A stretch of 64,000 bases of DNA from Lingula anatina. Its lineage: Eukaryota > Brachiopoda > Lingulata > Lingulida > Lingulidae. The notes below the pieces were generated by a model that ran no database searches, had not been told where the DNA came from, and was given only the letters and a program-made list of their open reading frames with translations. This document shows, piece by piece, positions 1 through 12,400 of this stretch. The stretch is taken from the NCBI RefSeq assembly GCF_001039355.2, contig NW_019775147.1, forward strand, positions 376,255 to 440,254, given 5' to 3'. Each line of letters begins with the position of its first letter. Positions within the stretch are counted from its first letter, which is position 1. Made by a program: the position numbers and the translations under genes.

Positions 1-84
1 TCAGTATCTCCTAAATTAAACTGAAAATTTGTTTTAATAAATGTATATCAAAGGGTTTTATAAGTTTTGATATAGTAAGATATA

Positions 85-1900
85 TGGTAATGTGCCAAAC
101 AGTTTGACCAAGATCAATTAATTAATTTCAGAGACATATCATTTTGGTCAAATCAATTTAAATACAGCAATAAAAACCTTTGAAAATGTCAGATTGTTTG
201 GGCCATCTGCTAAAACATCCATATCTTACCCAAAGTATTGCATTTCACCCAAAGTGCTACCCAAGATAAGCTGCAATTTACGCTTAATACTTTTCAAGTA
301 CATTTTATCCTCCTTTTTAAATCCTATTTTGCTGTGTCACAATGTTATATTTGCTAACATTACTTGCTATTGAAATGACAATAGTTCACAATTTCCATCT
401 ATTTATTTCCCCCACCTACGATCATTTTCATGACGTACTTCATTACACAAGTGACGAGGGATGCTTTCATACCAGTTATATGATCATATAATTAAGCTGA
501 ATGACTGGAATAGCATCTACGTTCACCCTATATGAATTTTTATAAGTATTTAATGATAAAATTATGTCATAATAAACATATTGAGAAAAGGCAATCTACA
601 GAGTTTTCCTGTGCCGATAGACATATCTTGTTGGAACTATTCCGATTTTCTTATTTATATACACTTAACTGTGTACAAGTCCCAGTGCATATATATTAAA
701 AAAAAAATTGATTCAAACCACAAATAAACATTTAATTGCCTTAATTTTCACAAAACAGATGTATTTATAATTTGACTTTGGAGTTGAGCAAACACAAAAA
801 TGAGAGACTGGTCTAATCTGGTCTGCTCCCAGCACAAACTACATGTTATTGAAGACGGTCATATTGTGGGGAGGGGGGGTGATGGAGTTCTTCACAGATT
901 AGTTAAATAATATCAACGTTTCATGCATCTGGGGAAATAAAAAGTGAGTCACAACTCCCTATGAAGCTCCGCCGGTCACTGCCATATAAGTTACTGTATT
1001 TGCTGTAAGGTACATATGAACCGAGCATCAGTGGAGCATGGATTCCCAGTAACATATATAAACCACTTCTACTAGTTTCTTAAATGACTCAAATAAATTC
1101 GACATGCCAAGGGATAAACTGAATATATCACTGTATCAGCCATAAAAGAGCTTTTGACTGCTCCTTTCCTTAAAGATGCATACAAAGTCAATTTTTTGTC
1201 ACAAAAACCAACCAAATGCCAGCATATAGTTTCAAGTAGTAAAACTAAGAGAATTACCAAAAGGCATTGTTTAATTTTACACGAAAATGATGTTTGAACA
1301 GATTTTTCTGCTGGCATTCTAAGCTGTATGTCAATGGGGCAGGAAAGTAGGTCACGGAAGCAGGTTAAATTTACAACCATAAATTTAAAGAAAGGAGCAG
1401 TCTAAAGGTCTTTTATGGCTGATCGAGTGATCTATTCAGTTTCTCCCTTGGCATGTCAAATTTATTTAAGTCATATAAAAATCTAGTAGAAGTGGTTTAC
1501 GTGTTACTGGGAATCCACGCTCCACCGATGCTCGGTTCGTATGTACCTTTAAATTTTGGGTGAGAAATTTAACCAAATGTTGTAACCTACTTTTCTTACC
1601 CATACAGCATAGAAAGCTAGCAGAATAAAAGCAGCATAGAAAGCTAGCAGAAAAATCCATTCAAATATCATTTTTTGGGTAAAATTTGACAATGCCTTTT
1701 GGTAATTCTCTTAGTTATACTACTTGAAACTGTATGCTGGCATTTGGATGGCTTTTGTGGCAAAAATTGACTTCATATACATCTTTAAAAGGAGATAAGG
1801 AAGACGTCATTTTTATTGTTGACAAATTAGTTTTCCATGTAGGTGAACAGCTTACACCTCTTCATCCGTTTTTGACAGCGTCAAACTGTTTGGCACATTA
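85..1900. repeat. composite foldback repeat with two interleaved inverted repeats
   Basis: Two inverted repeats are interleaved as A-B-A'-B'. Arm A is about 1007-1165 and returns inverted at about 1390-1553. Arm B is about 1167-1275 and returns inverted at about 1686-1795. The outer edges also match in inverted orientation: a motif reading gtgccaaacagtttgac near 91 is complementary to one near 1877-1896. This suggests one foldback-type element of about 1.8 kb inside an intron or the 5' flank of the STXBP4-like gene. No transposase reading frame was found. The outer boundaries are inferred. Confidence 0.5.
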
Positions 1901-3486
1901 TGGTAGGGATTACGTTCCATATATGGTCTAGTGAAAACTAAATTCCTTCAAAACTATTTTAAACTGATATCCATGATGGGCTGAAAAAAAAAGAACAATT
2001 GGCACTTCCATTGAAGTTTTTTTTTTTGACCAGATAGTGACATACATGGTGTAATATTTTTCCATCTATTTAAGGGGACAATCAAACATGACACCTGAGA
2101 TTTCCTTGCATGCCACCGCTCCCTGCATTTTGGTTTGACTCAGATTTTTGTGTGTGCTGTTGGCCTGACGACAGATTATATAGTTAATTGCCTTATCTTA
2201 ACTCTTCTGGGCTGTTTTCCAAATCACTTTTAATGGCAATCATCAGGTAGGAGTTCAACAATACACAAAACCAATCTCTGCCAAGATAGTAATAAATCAC
2301 ATCTGATATGAAAACATTAAAATTTGATATTAAGTTATACCAGACTCAAAGGGCTCATTCAGAACTGGGGACTAAGGCCGTATTCAGAACTGTGGACTAA
2401 CTAGTCTGAGCTAGGGTCATATATGGCCGACCCACTTGAATACTTCCTCAGTACTCTCTCTATCTGCTATGATAAAAGCTTATTGATAATATCCTGCCTG
2501 ACATTGCATGATTTCCCATTTTCCCTCATTTGTTTGTTGTTTATCATTTGAACTTGGCTTATTTTTGAAATGTTTATCCAAATATGTCCTTGGAGGTTTG
2601 TCTTTTCTAAACTATAAATATCACATTATTGATCATTATGTTGAATTGATCTCTAAAACATTGCAGTGACAGTTTGGCTGTGCTGTTGAATTAACATGTA
2701 CTTGACTTCTAAAATCAATAATGCCATAAACCCAACACACACACACACATACTCTTCCAATAATATGTTACAGTAACTCCTGTGTACATTCAGTTTGGAT
2801 AAAATCTATTTGGGCTTGTAAATTTTCTTAACACCATATGATGGATGTCAAGTAGTACAAATATAATTAGGTGCAGTTAATGTACATTACTTACATCTTA
2901 GATTTTAGCTGGAAAAAAAAAACCTGAAATGTGAACAAAATCTGTTGAGTTCCATATAACATAAGTGAGTCTGTCTGGTGATACAAAGTGTATCATGTAA
3001 TACACAGGGACATCCATATATGTCACTGTTTGCTACTGACCAGTGTGAGCCACTGACCACAGTGAGTGACTGTCCAACTGACGATAAGCAAGGTTGACCT
3101 ACACCAAGTAGTTCAGATACTGCTAAACAGGTACAGAATTCTACATTTATAATATGAGCAATGTTAACATTTAATGTACCAAGTCATAACACAATTTTTA
3201 GAATCTGACTGACCCCAACATCCTTAACACGATTGATAAAGAAATTGACAAAACATATAGGAATTGCTCTGCAACTTGCACAGAGAGGAAGTGCATGTTT
3301 GGAAATTTTGGAAATCTCTCCCAGGGAAATTCATTGCCTATCAAATTATAGGGGACATTTAATAGTCTAGACACCCTGAGTTTCAGAGGGCACTTGAAAA
3401 CGTGAAACCCATCACTTTTACATGATAACTGTACACGTGGATACATAGTTTAAATTTCCTGTGCTCTTTGAAACACTGGGTTGTCA
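1901..3486. other. non-coding stretch (STXBP4 intron or flank)
   Basis: No convincing exon or RNA gene seen. About 2350-2460 carries the partial left end of the CATTCAGAAC-type MITE family also found at 18411, 26920, 27611 and 28146; it appears twice in succession. The rest is AT-rich unique-looking sequence with a short CA run near 2738. Confidence 0.4.
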
Positions 3487-3682
3487 TTAAAACCCCCTTT
3501 ACACTGGACAGCATCCTTTCCGTATCCTTTGTGCGACCATTCAACCGGCATCGCTGTGGTTGTGAAAAAGAGGTACAAGCATTGTCGGCACATAAAGTAT
3601 TTTTTTTACTCTCACATGGGGCCATATGGGATTGGCTTATGGGATGCAGAAAGGACGCTGTCCAGTGTAAAGGGGGCTTTAC
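3487..3682. mobile_element. short MITE with inverted ends AAACCCCCTTTACACTGG
   Basis: The left end (about 3489-3520) and the right end (about 3648-3680) are near-perfect reverse complements over about 30 bases, beginning AAACCCCCTTTACACTGGAC. The interior is only about 130 bases and has no meaningful coding capacity, which fits a non-autonomous DNA transposon. TA lies at both outer edges, so a TA target duplication is possible but not proven. Confidence 0.6.
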
Positions 3683-3889
3683 TGTATATTATCATATAAT
3701 CATATAAATTATATCTTGTAATGAGAGAAACATATAATAATAATAATGATAAAATACGAGTGTGGAACACATTTATTGTTAAGTAAGTTAAAAAAAATGT
3801 TAAAATAAACCATAAAGTAAGGGCATTACGGTACTGTCAAAAATTTTAGTGAGTGGAGTACTGGGTGGAATAAATAAGACCTTATTCAA

Positions 3890-3890
<1 letters not shown>

Positions 3891-3953
<63 letters not shown>
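3891..3953. repeat. (TA)n microsatellite
   Basis: Uninterrupted TA dinucleotide run of about 63 bases. Confidence 0.95.
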
Positions 3954-3956
<3 letters not shown>

Positions 3957-4137
3957 GTTGGTGAGGAGGGGTGTACTTCCAAACTGGAAATGCGATGAAT
4001 AGGTAGATGAGTTCCAGCATTTTTTTTTCTTTTGTCACATGTAAAGACAAGAAAATACATTCAAAATAATATGTGCACCAAAGAACTACAAATGTTGGTT
4101 TTCTTAATCCCAAACGTGCCCATAAAATACTACACAG

Positions 4138-4305
4138 CAGGGGCGGATCCAGAAATATTTCCTGACAGTCTTCCATATTATATTTGGTTATCCATTTTCC
4201 ATTTTTGACCGTCTTCCGACAGAAAAAATTAGATACCCTTCAATGTAAACTTGAAAATCTGACCGTCTTCCGGAAGACCCAGAAGACGGCCTAAATCCGC
4301 CCCTG
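4138..4305. mobile_element. non-autonomous hAT-like element, 5-bp target duplication CACAG
   Basis: It starts CAGGGGCGGATCCAG and ends with the complementary ATCCGCCCCTG. It is flanked on both sides by the direct repeat CACAG. The interior holds GACCGTCTTCCG motifs that are repeated and partly inverted. Related copies lie at 11151-11309 and 19533-19695. The CAGGGG terminus and short target duplication suit the hAT superfamily. No transposase is present. Confidence 0.7.
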
Positions 4306-4399
4306 CACAGGTATTTTTTGTGCAATGAAAATGCATCAGAATACTCAATAAATGTACATTTCAGAAACTACCTCTCAGTCTTTAATTCATTTTAAGATG

Positions 4400-4720
4400 T
4401 TCAGGCCTACCCAACTACCAGACTCGGCACCGAATGATCCAGAATTCACCAGTAGATCAGACCACACTACCCGTTTTCAGGGTGTGTATCAGATCGCATT
4501 ACACAGTATCATACCCTGAACAAATTTTGAGTGGTGATGCAATGCTTTTCAACCCCGCTGAGAATGGTCACTATCACATCGCGTACTAGGCAAGAGCGGT
4601 GTCGCGTCTGATACTGTATGATGCGATCTGACACACACCTTGAAAACGGGTAGTGTGGTCCGATTTACTGGTGAATTCTGGATCATTCGGTGCCGAGTCT
4701 GGTAGTTGGGTAGGCCTGAA
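4400..4720. mobile_element. long-hairpin foldback MITE
   Basis: The first about 105 bases (starting TTCAGGCCTACCCAAC) and the last about 105 bases are reverse complements with few mismatches, around a central loop of about 100 bases. No coding capacity. The arms are well preserved, so insertion or maintenance may be recent. Target duplication is not clear. Confidence 0.65.
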
Positions 4721-6255
4721 GTTGATGCGACTTGGCTTATGCAACATCTGAGATGTGTCAAATTTACCTTTTATATGTGATAAATGGGGAACAGTTATAT
4801 ATCTGTTTTTTTATGTGTTGCCCAGGAAATAATAATAACAAAGTTGAGTTGGATTTTCAGCTAAATTGTCTCAGGAACATATTAATCAACTGATCTGCCA
4901 TTACCTGCTGAAAGCATCTTGAATGTGCTAAACACGAAGATTAGTTTCATTATGTATATAATATATAATGTTGTTGGGTGTCAATTAGTAGTCGAAACTT
5001 ATGTAAATGGTTACACAATTTGAGAAAAAGAGAGAAAAAGAATATTGATCACGGGTATGACATAAGAGATAATTGGTCTGTGTAAATGCAGCACTAGGAC
5101 AATTAGTAGTTTTTTTCGATTATCCGTATTACTTTCTTTGATGCAAATTATCACCTATAACATGGCTGTTTTCATGGGAATTTCCTGTAATATTAGATAT
5201 CCATCCTCATTAATTTTCTAGGCGTGTGAATCAAACTAGTGTATATTTGTACAATTTATTCATCAAGGTTTAAAATGTATTGTGTAGATAATAAATAAGA
5301 ATATTGGAATGTAGAATGTAGCCTAGTTGATTCAATCTCTCTGTCTCTGGATGAAGAATCTTGCAGGCACTGCAGTGACACTCTCTACACCAAGGGTATT
5401 TTTTTATTTGCCATTGCATGGGTCTTCTGAAGCTCATGTCTGTCCACTCTTATACTGTCTTTCCATACTTTCCTTTGGCTACCTGTTACTTGTCTAAAAA
5501 TGGCAGTTGCAGTCTTAAGAAAAGGAAAAATGTATAAGAGCTTGTATAAAAAAATGCAATTTGGCTTTTGTTATTTTGGAACATTGCAAATGTCTGTCAG
5601 AGTTATTTGTAAGAAAGTTTACTTGACATTTAAATCTTGAAGTCAGATATTCTAGGCATCTTGTTCTCACCTACTCAGAGGTTATAACCACCTTTTTGTA
5701 AACAAGTTAACTGGCATGGCATTTTACACAATGTCATATTGTTTATGGATTTGCTTAATCCTGCCTATTCACATGGNAATATGTTTGCAGAGTTTAGTAC
5801 AAATTCCATTGCATGGTGCTAGATTACAATAAATATTGCCTTTTCATTATTTGAGGCTTTTCATTTATTTTATATACATTTGACAATGTGTTGTACATTT
5901 GTCCTATTGAGAACCTGTAGAAAATAATTGAATTCATGTAATTATAATAACTTATCATAATTTGTTATGATATTATTAACATGACTTTGCAAGTATCCCT
6001 TGTCAAAGAGAAATATAATTACATTGTTTCATTACTTGACATCTATTTGATATCCTGAATTTTCATAATTTAGCTCAGGTAGTAACATACCTATTTCAAA
6101 CTAAAAATTACCTTATTTGTTATTACTTACATATTCAAAACAAAGAATTATTATAATAAAGTTTAAAAAGCGCTATCTAAGAAGAGAAAAGGTATGTCCT
6201 TATTACCATGTGTAAGTTACCAGTGGCAAGATGGTTTATCTATTTATACTTTCAG
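4721..6255. other. intronic sequence upstream of the first firm STXBP4 exon
   Basis: Mostly AT-rich unique sequence. It contains a weak candidate exon at 5327-5395 (listed separately) and an N at 5777, just before the start of duplicated segment 1 at about 5820. Nothing else supportable. Confidence 0.4.
5327..5395 (+). CDS. possible additional STXBP4 exon (weak)
   Basis: Sixty-nine bases between an AG and a GT are open in the frame that fits the next exon: they end with one extra base, exactly what the exon at 6256 needs. The peptide would read DSISLSLDEESCRHCSDTLYTK before the Gly at the junction. Against it, the acceptor lacks a pyrimidine tract and the donor (GTATTT) is weak. The match of phase could be chance. 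Confidence 0.3.
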
Positions 6256-6491
6256 GTTTTCTGCCTAACAGTAGACCTGGAACTTCATACGGCAGTGCCC
6301 TGCATCCTGATCGAATACCAGCTCAAACCATGTATGGGTCCGTCCAGTCTCCACTTGACCCGTCCCCTGTTTTGGCAGGAAACCCAGGTCGAAGTGCCCC
6401 TGCCCAGTTCCCATTTCAGCAGACGAACTCTTCCTCTGCCAAATTATCCCTCGACCCACAAGTCCGTCTTAAAGTGGAAAAGTTAGAAGTG
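6256..6491 (+). CDS. STXBP4: STXBP4 exon (linker), copy A
   Basis: The acceptor TTTCAG precedes 6256; the donor GTAAGT follows 6491. It starts with two bases completing a Gly codon and ends on a codon boundary. It encodes a Ser/Pro-rich linker ending in the conserved LDPQVRLKVEKLEV. Compared with copy B it carries four amino-acid differences (Ser/Pro, Asp/Glu, Ser/Gly, Gln/Pro). Confidence 0.85.
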
Positions 6492-9400
6492 GTAAGTACA
6501 GTGTATTGACCTTGTGGAGTATGGTATCTTCAGGCCCTTAGCCAGGGAGGGGATGGGGGGTTAAAAGAACCCCCCTTTTTGCTGGAAAAAGGTCCCTTCT
6601 GAGTTAAATTTTATTGTGGCATATGAAGGTTTCATGGTAAAAGGTCCACTTTTTCAGAAAAAGTACCTCCCTTTTGAAATTGCTGGCTGTGAGCCTGTTC
6701 TTGCTATTAAAAATAACATATAATTACTAACTGGGTCATGGTTTAATTAACAAATGATTTTCTGTTTGGATTAAGATTTATGACATTGAAAGTATTTATG
6801 TACAATTTTATACCTGGTAAGTCTGACAATGCTGTTTTGTCAGATTTCATTTTTAAATTACTAGAACTCAGAATATTAAAAAGTAATTTTTCTTCACTCA
6901 ACAGCTTTAGTCTTAGCTGTCAATATAAGCCATTGCAATGCACCCTTGTCAAATTAAGTGCAAAATATCTCCCAAACAAAAGGGAATATAGGAAAAGTTA
7001 CTATAATGAAAGTCTGACTGAAAGTCTTTTTTGTTTTTCATATAGTCAAAGAGCTGTGCTAATTCTAAAAATGGTCAGCGGTGAACATTTTCAAAATAAA
7101 GTGTATAATACTCAAAAATTAGCAGAGATACACCCATAGGAACTATTTAACTTGAATAGCTGCTAGCAAATCTGTATGTCCAAAACTGGCAGATATACAT
7201 CCATAGTTAATATTGAACTTGAATAGAAAATCAAATATTGGCCATCTTTATATGGCCTTGAATTTGAACCTTTGGCATGCTTTTGCTCTAAATGCACTTT
7301 GCATATGAAGCACACCCTATTTGTCCACAACTAAAACAGGTACATCCGTAGCCACCATTTAGCTTCAATTAATGAGGTTAAGTTTGCTGGTGGTACAGTA
7401 CCTGGTGGCGGTATTGCTGCTCTGATTCCCTAGTTCTCATAACATAACACAGCTGATGAAATTCTTCTCTGACTTTCTGGAACTCTTGTTGTCAACATCA
7501 TGATATCATTTTCATTCTGATCAAATTGAAAGATATTGACACAAAAACTTGAATTTAGCTATAGACAAACATGCAATGAAACCTCTAGTTCACAACCTGC
7601 AAAATTACCCTATAAATAACAAGAAGATTACTTCTGAGAAGTTTGGTAAAATGAATAGAACAGAAGGTCTTTCATTTGTTTGCTGTGTCCTTATAAACCA
7701 GCCTTAAAATATAACTTGACCCGGCCCAGGGCATTTTACCCACAAACTTTCCTGTTGTGGTAAAAGCCATAAAAGAGAAGTTTGGTAAATGACGAATAAC
7801 AATTTGTAAAATGTGCTTTGCCCTTTTTTCACTGTTGTAATGAGTCATTGTAAGTTTGTGATTTAATTTCAGACATGAGCTTTTTTTAGTTTTCTACATG
7901 ACCCTAGGTTACATGATGGTATTACATGTAGGTATCATAATTAATGTTCAGAGGTTTTTTTCGTTCATTAAAACCAAGGCTGATGTCTGTAATCATTATA
8001 ATCATTGAGAATGGTTGTTATTTTGGAATCATAATACACTCTGGTATTTGAAACTGATAAACACATTTGATATAGGTTAAGGACACCTTTTTTTTTGTCT
8101 GTGCATGAAAAGAAAACAAGAAAATATGCATTGAATTGGGCCCTTTGTGACCAATTAATTAACAACTTGCAGAGTGCTCAGAGATAACATATTGTACTAC
8201 ATGGGTTGATCCGACTCTGAGGAAGATTCTCTCTAAATGCAATCACTGTAATCAGCTTAAGTGTCTGCCATACCTCCTTGAGTCGCTTGGGGGTAAGTAA
8301 CAAATTAACTAGCTACTCATGGAGGTGTGTTAGATCGCATTCACAACGAGTTGAGCCAGGCTTTACAAATCCTGGGGACTAAATATGGCGGACTTACATG
8401 AAAGAAAAACCGCCTAATCTTTTAATAGTCTCTCTGCCTCTCACACGCCTCCCCACATGTCGTCCCTGCGGGGGTACAGTCATTAAATCTCGGCTCCATT
8501 GGGACGACACACAGGGAGGTGTGTGAGAGGCGGAGACACTGTTCTGATTCTTTTTTAGAAATTTTCATAAGATAAACATTTGTACTAAATATTCTGTGAT
8601 TTATTCTAAATTGAAGCATCTGCAGTTTCGTGTCATCTGTTTCTTGGAAGGGGGATCTAAATATTAGTTGCCAATCATCATTACTTAAGGATTTTTTAAT
8701 ATTTTCGTGCCATTTACTTTTACTTTTGTTTGGTGATATAGTGTGGCCTTGGAGGAATTTTCTGTAGAAGTATCTGGATGGTTTGGTAACTTTTTTAATC
8801 GAGTCAATTATTTCGTGGAACACGGTTTGTAATTTTCTTCCATTAGTGGAAATAGTTTTACGCCATTCAGATGGTATGCTCTTTTGAATACTCAGGTATT
8901 CCAGAAAGTTTGCGTTTAGGTTGAATTTTTCATTGAGTTCCTCAAGAGAGAGGAAATTTCCAACATTATTTAAAATATCATTAATGTAGAAAATACCATT
9001 TTTACACCATCTTTTATGGAAGATAGTTTTTTCATTTGTTTTAATTTTTGAGTTTTTCTATAGTGGTTGTGATAAGATTTCTTCTGGGGTTATACTGGGG
9101 CTTTCCTGAATTTCACTCAAAGAATCAATAACGTTTTGCCAAAAGGGGTTATTCGTTGCTTGTAGCGTTTTTAATCCTCCTTTTGTCAAGGTCCATATTT
9201 TATGACCCCCGATTTCTGACAGTTCACTGAGAAAGAGCACTTTCCACTTGCTTTTGTTTTCTTCGTCCAAAAGTCTTTTTAGCCATGAAAGTTTTAGTGC
9301 CTTAGTAAAAAGTTTTATTTGTGGTACCTTAAGCCCTCCATTTTTGTAATCAGACACCATTGTTGCTCGTTTTATTTTGTCTCTTTTCCCATTCCAGATA

Positions 9401-12400
9401 AAGTTAAATATAATTGTATCTATAGTTTTAAAGATATGGTCTGAGGGGTTTGGCAGGGCAGTTAGTATATGCACCAAGATAGGAAATATTAAAGTTTTAA
9501 CCACTGTTACCTTTCCTATTATTGAAAGATTTCTCAAGGACCAAACTTCCACGATATTTTTAATTTTTTCAATTTTTTCTATAAAGTTAATTTCCCAATG
9601 GTTACTTTTTTTCAATTCGTATTTTATACCAAGCAACTTAAATGCACCTTCATGATTCCATTTTATTTCTTTTTCAGTTTTGATTTTTTCGTAACATCCT
9701 CTCTTGGCCCCAATCCATATTGCTTCTGTTTTTTCGAGATTGGCTCTTAGGCCCGAACATTCAGAGAATGCAGTGATTAAATAGAGGACCCTGTTCAAGG
9801 AGAACTCGTCGTCTCCCAGTATAAGAGTTGTATCATCTGCATAAGACGTAATAAGAAACTCCGTATTGTTTATATTAATTCCATTTAAGTCAGGGTCAGT
9901 CTTAACTGCGGCCGAGAACATTTCTAAACAAAGAATAAAAAGATATGGGGACAGGGGTTCTCCCTGTCGTACACCCCTTTTTACCATAAAGAACTCCGAA
10001 AGATGGCCGTTATTTTGTATTGTAGAGGAGATATCAGTGTATAAGGTTTTAACCCACTGTATCATGGTGTGACCGAAATTAAAGAAGAATAAAGTTTCAA
10101 ATATAAAGTTCCATTCTAAGGAATCAAATGCTTTTTCGTAATCGAGGAGAAGTATTAATCCGGGAATTTGTTCATTTTCTGTTCTTTCTATTAAATCATA
10201 TACCAGTCTGGTGCATTCACCCATGAATCAGCCTTTTACAAACCCAAGCTGTGTGTCACTTATCAGTTTTTTCAAAAAAAGTTTCATACGGTTTGCAATG
10301 CAAGCTGAGGCAATTTTATAATCGACATTTAGCAGTGAGATTGGTCTCCAGTTATTTAAGTAGTTTTTATCTTTGCCCGCCTTAGGGAGACAAGTTATAA
10401 GTCCTTGCCTCTGACTTATTGACATACATTGTCTAATGAACGAAATGTTAAATGAGCGTACAATAAATTGTTTCAAGTCGGACCAAAAGAATTTATAGAA
10501 TTCCACTGTGTATCCGTCGATACCAGGCAATCGGCCATTTTTCATGTTTTTTAAGGCATTATGACATTCCAGCGTAGTAATTTCTTTCTCCATGTAGTCG
10601 CGTTCCTCATCTATTAATTTATTAATATGAGGATTGTCATTTCTCATAAATAATAAGGCTTTTTTGACCATGACATTTTTGAAGGGACTGCCTTGATTGG
10701 CAAGCAGTACTCTCCCGTGCTCTTCTACCAAGTTTCCTATGATAGTAGCAGTCAGGTCCTAAGAGAGGTGTCAAATTGATTGCTTCTATTGGCCTACCAA
10801 ATCACCACATTGATAGGATAAGAAAAGTTCCAGTCTAAATGTTCAAATCATGGCATGTTGGCAAGGAATGTGAAGTTTGTGGCCAAAAGTAATTATTTGG
10901 GATATTTGGGATTTAAAACACTCCAGATATTTTACACTCCCAAAAATGGAATAGCATGTTCATTTCTAAGCAGATCTTTTGGCCAGACTGGACATAATGT
11001 GAAAAGAGCTTTTAGTGTACTTCTCATTCCTCTGTAGAGTTCAGAACTCATGCAGATATTTCCCCCCTTCCCATAGATGGGCATTTTTATTAGACATTTT
11101 TCTCTACATTTGCAAAACCATGTGAACTCTTTTATTTTAACATTATAAATCAGGGGCGGATCCAGAGATATTTTCTGACAGTCTTCCAAATTTTCTTTGT
11201 TGATCCATCCTCCATTTTTGACCGTCTTCCGACAGCAAAAATTAGATACCCTTCAGTGTAAACTTGAAAATCTGACCGTCTTCTTGAAGTTGGCCTAAAT
11301 CCACCCCTGTAAATGATAGCTTTTATATTATGGAACATATAATTATTCTTTTTTGCTTAGCACTGTAATTGTATGATTGTAGAAGATAACAATTCTGTTT
11401 CCAGGCATTGAAGTATTTGGGTTTAGAGCCAACTCCAGAGCAGCAGTATGAGTTAAGGAGGCACCTGCACCTGGATTCCTCAGGCTGTGTCAACTATGGA
11501 GGTAAATACATACCTGATAGGAAAGCAGGAATTAAGGATATGCTGCTGATTTGTGCAAGGACATTCTTGGTTTGTGGTTTCTGCTCAGAAGGTGGCATCC
11601 TCTCAAATAATTTGTTTTATTGATTTTGGCCTTCTGAAGTTGGATGCTGATCAGTAAATGAAAATTTTGTGGGTCATGTGAAATATGGTAATTTTCTTTG
11701 ATAAAATATAAAGTGGGTGTATGTATGAGTGTTTGTGTGTGAGTGCCTGCATGAATGCTTTCATGTTTATGTGTTATTGTACTTTCATTTTATGAATTAC
11801 CATTCAATAAAAAAAAAATAACATGTAGACATTTTTTTGCTTATTCAGAGTTTGTACAAGTTGCCAGGGAGATGTTTAAGTTTCAATTGAAAGATTGTGA
11901 TATGAAGACGTCAACAGCATGTCACAATGACTTCAGAGATTTCACACAGCCACCAGCCTTCAAACCAGAGGTCAGTCACTGCCCAGTGGTCACCTATTGC
12001 ACTTATAAAATTTGAAATCCTATATATATGCATATTATTGACTTGTAGTGGAGGGTCTGTGGCATTGGGTATTTAACTTTAAGTAAAGGATGGTCATAGC
12101 TTAGACCTTGAAGTAGCAGGGTCTGGTTCATAAGAATAAGACATATTAAGCCAAAAGTTACATCTAAATCATTTTCATGTATTGAGCATGTCAAACAGTA
12201 GTGGCTCGATCAGGGTATCTATGAATGTGAGATTTTGAACTTCTTTGAGGTTTAGAAACATTTCTATTTACAGGAATAACTGGAAGAAATCAAGATAGGT
12301 TTACTTGTAAATTGTCATGTATATAAACAATCTAAATTTAAATCTAAGTTTGTTCATATTAGTTTAGCCAATTAATCAACTTCCACAGAAAGGAAGCAAA

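Noticed and set aside
1072-1931. Small open frames of 60-100 codons
   Set aside because: They fall within the interleaved inverted repeats; similar phrases appear because the DNA is duplicated, not because a protein is conserved.
3083-3131. Possible exon between AG and GTACAG (VTVQLTISKVDLHQ)
   Set aside because: Short, overlaps a repetitive CTGACCAC phrase, and no neighbouring exon gives a phase to test.
3800-4176. Open frames rich in Tyr-Ile
   Set aside because: Produced by the (TA)n microsatellite at 3891-3953.
6780-7139. 119-codon open frame after the linker exon
   Set aside because: It lies in the intron overlapping the Helitron-like repeats, is broken in copy B and has no protein-like features.
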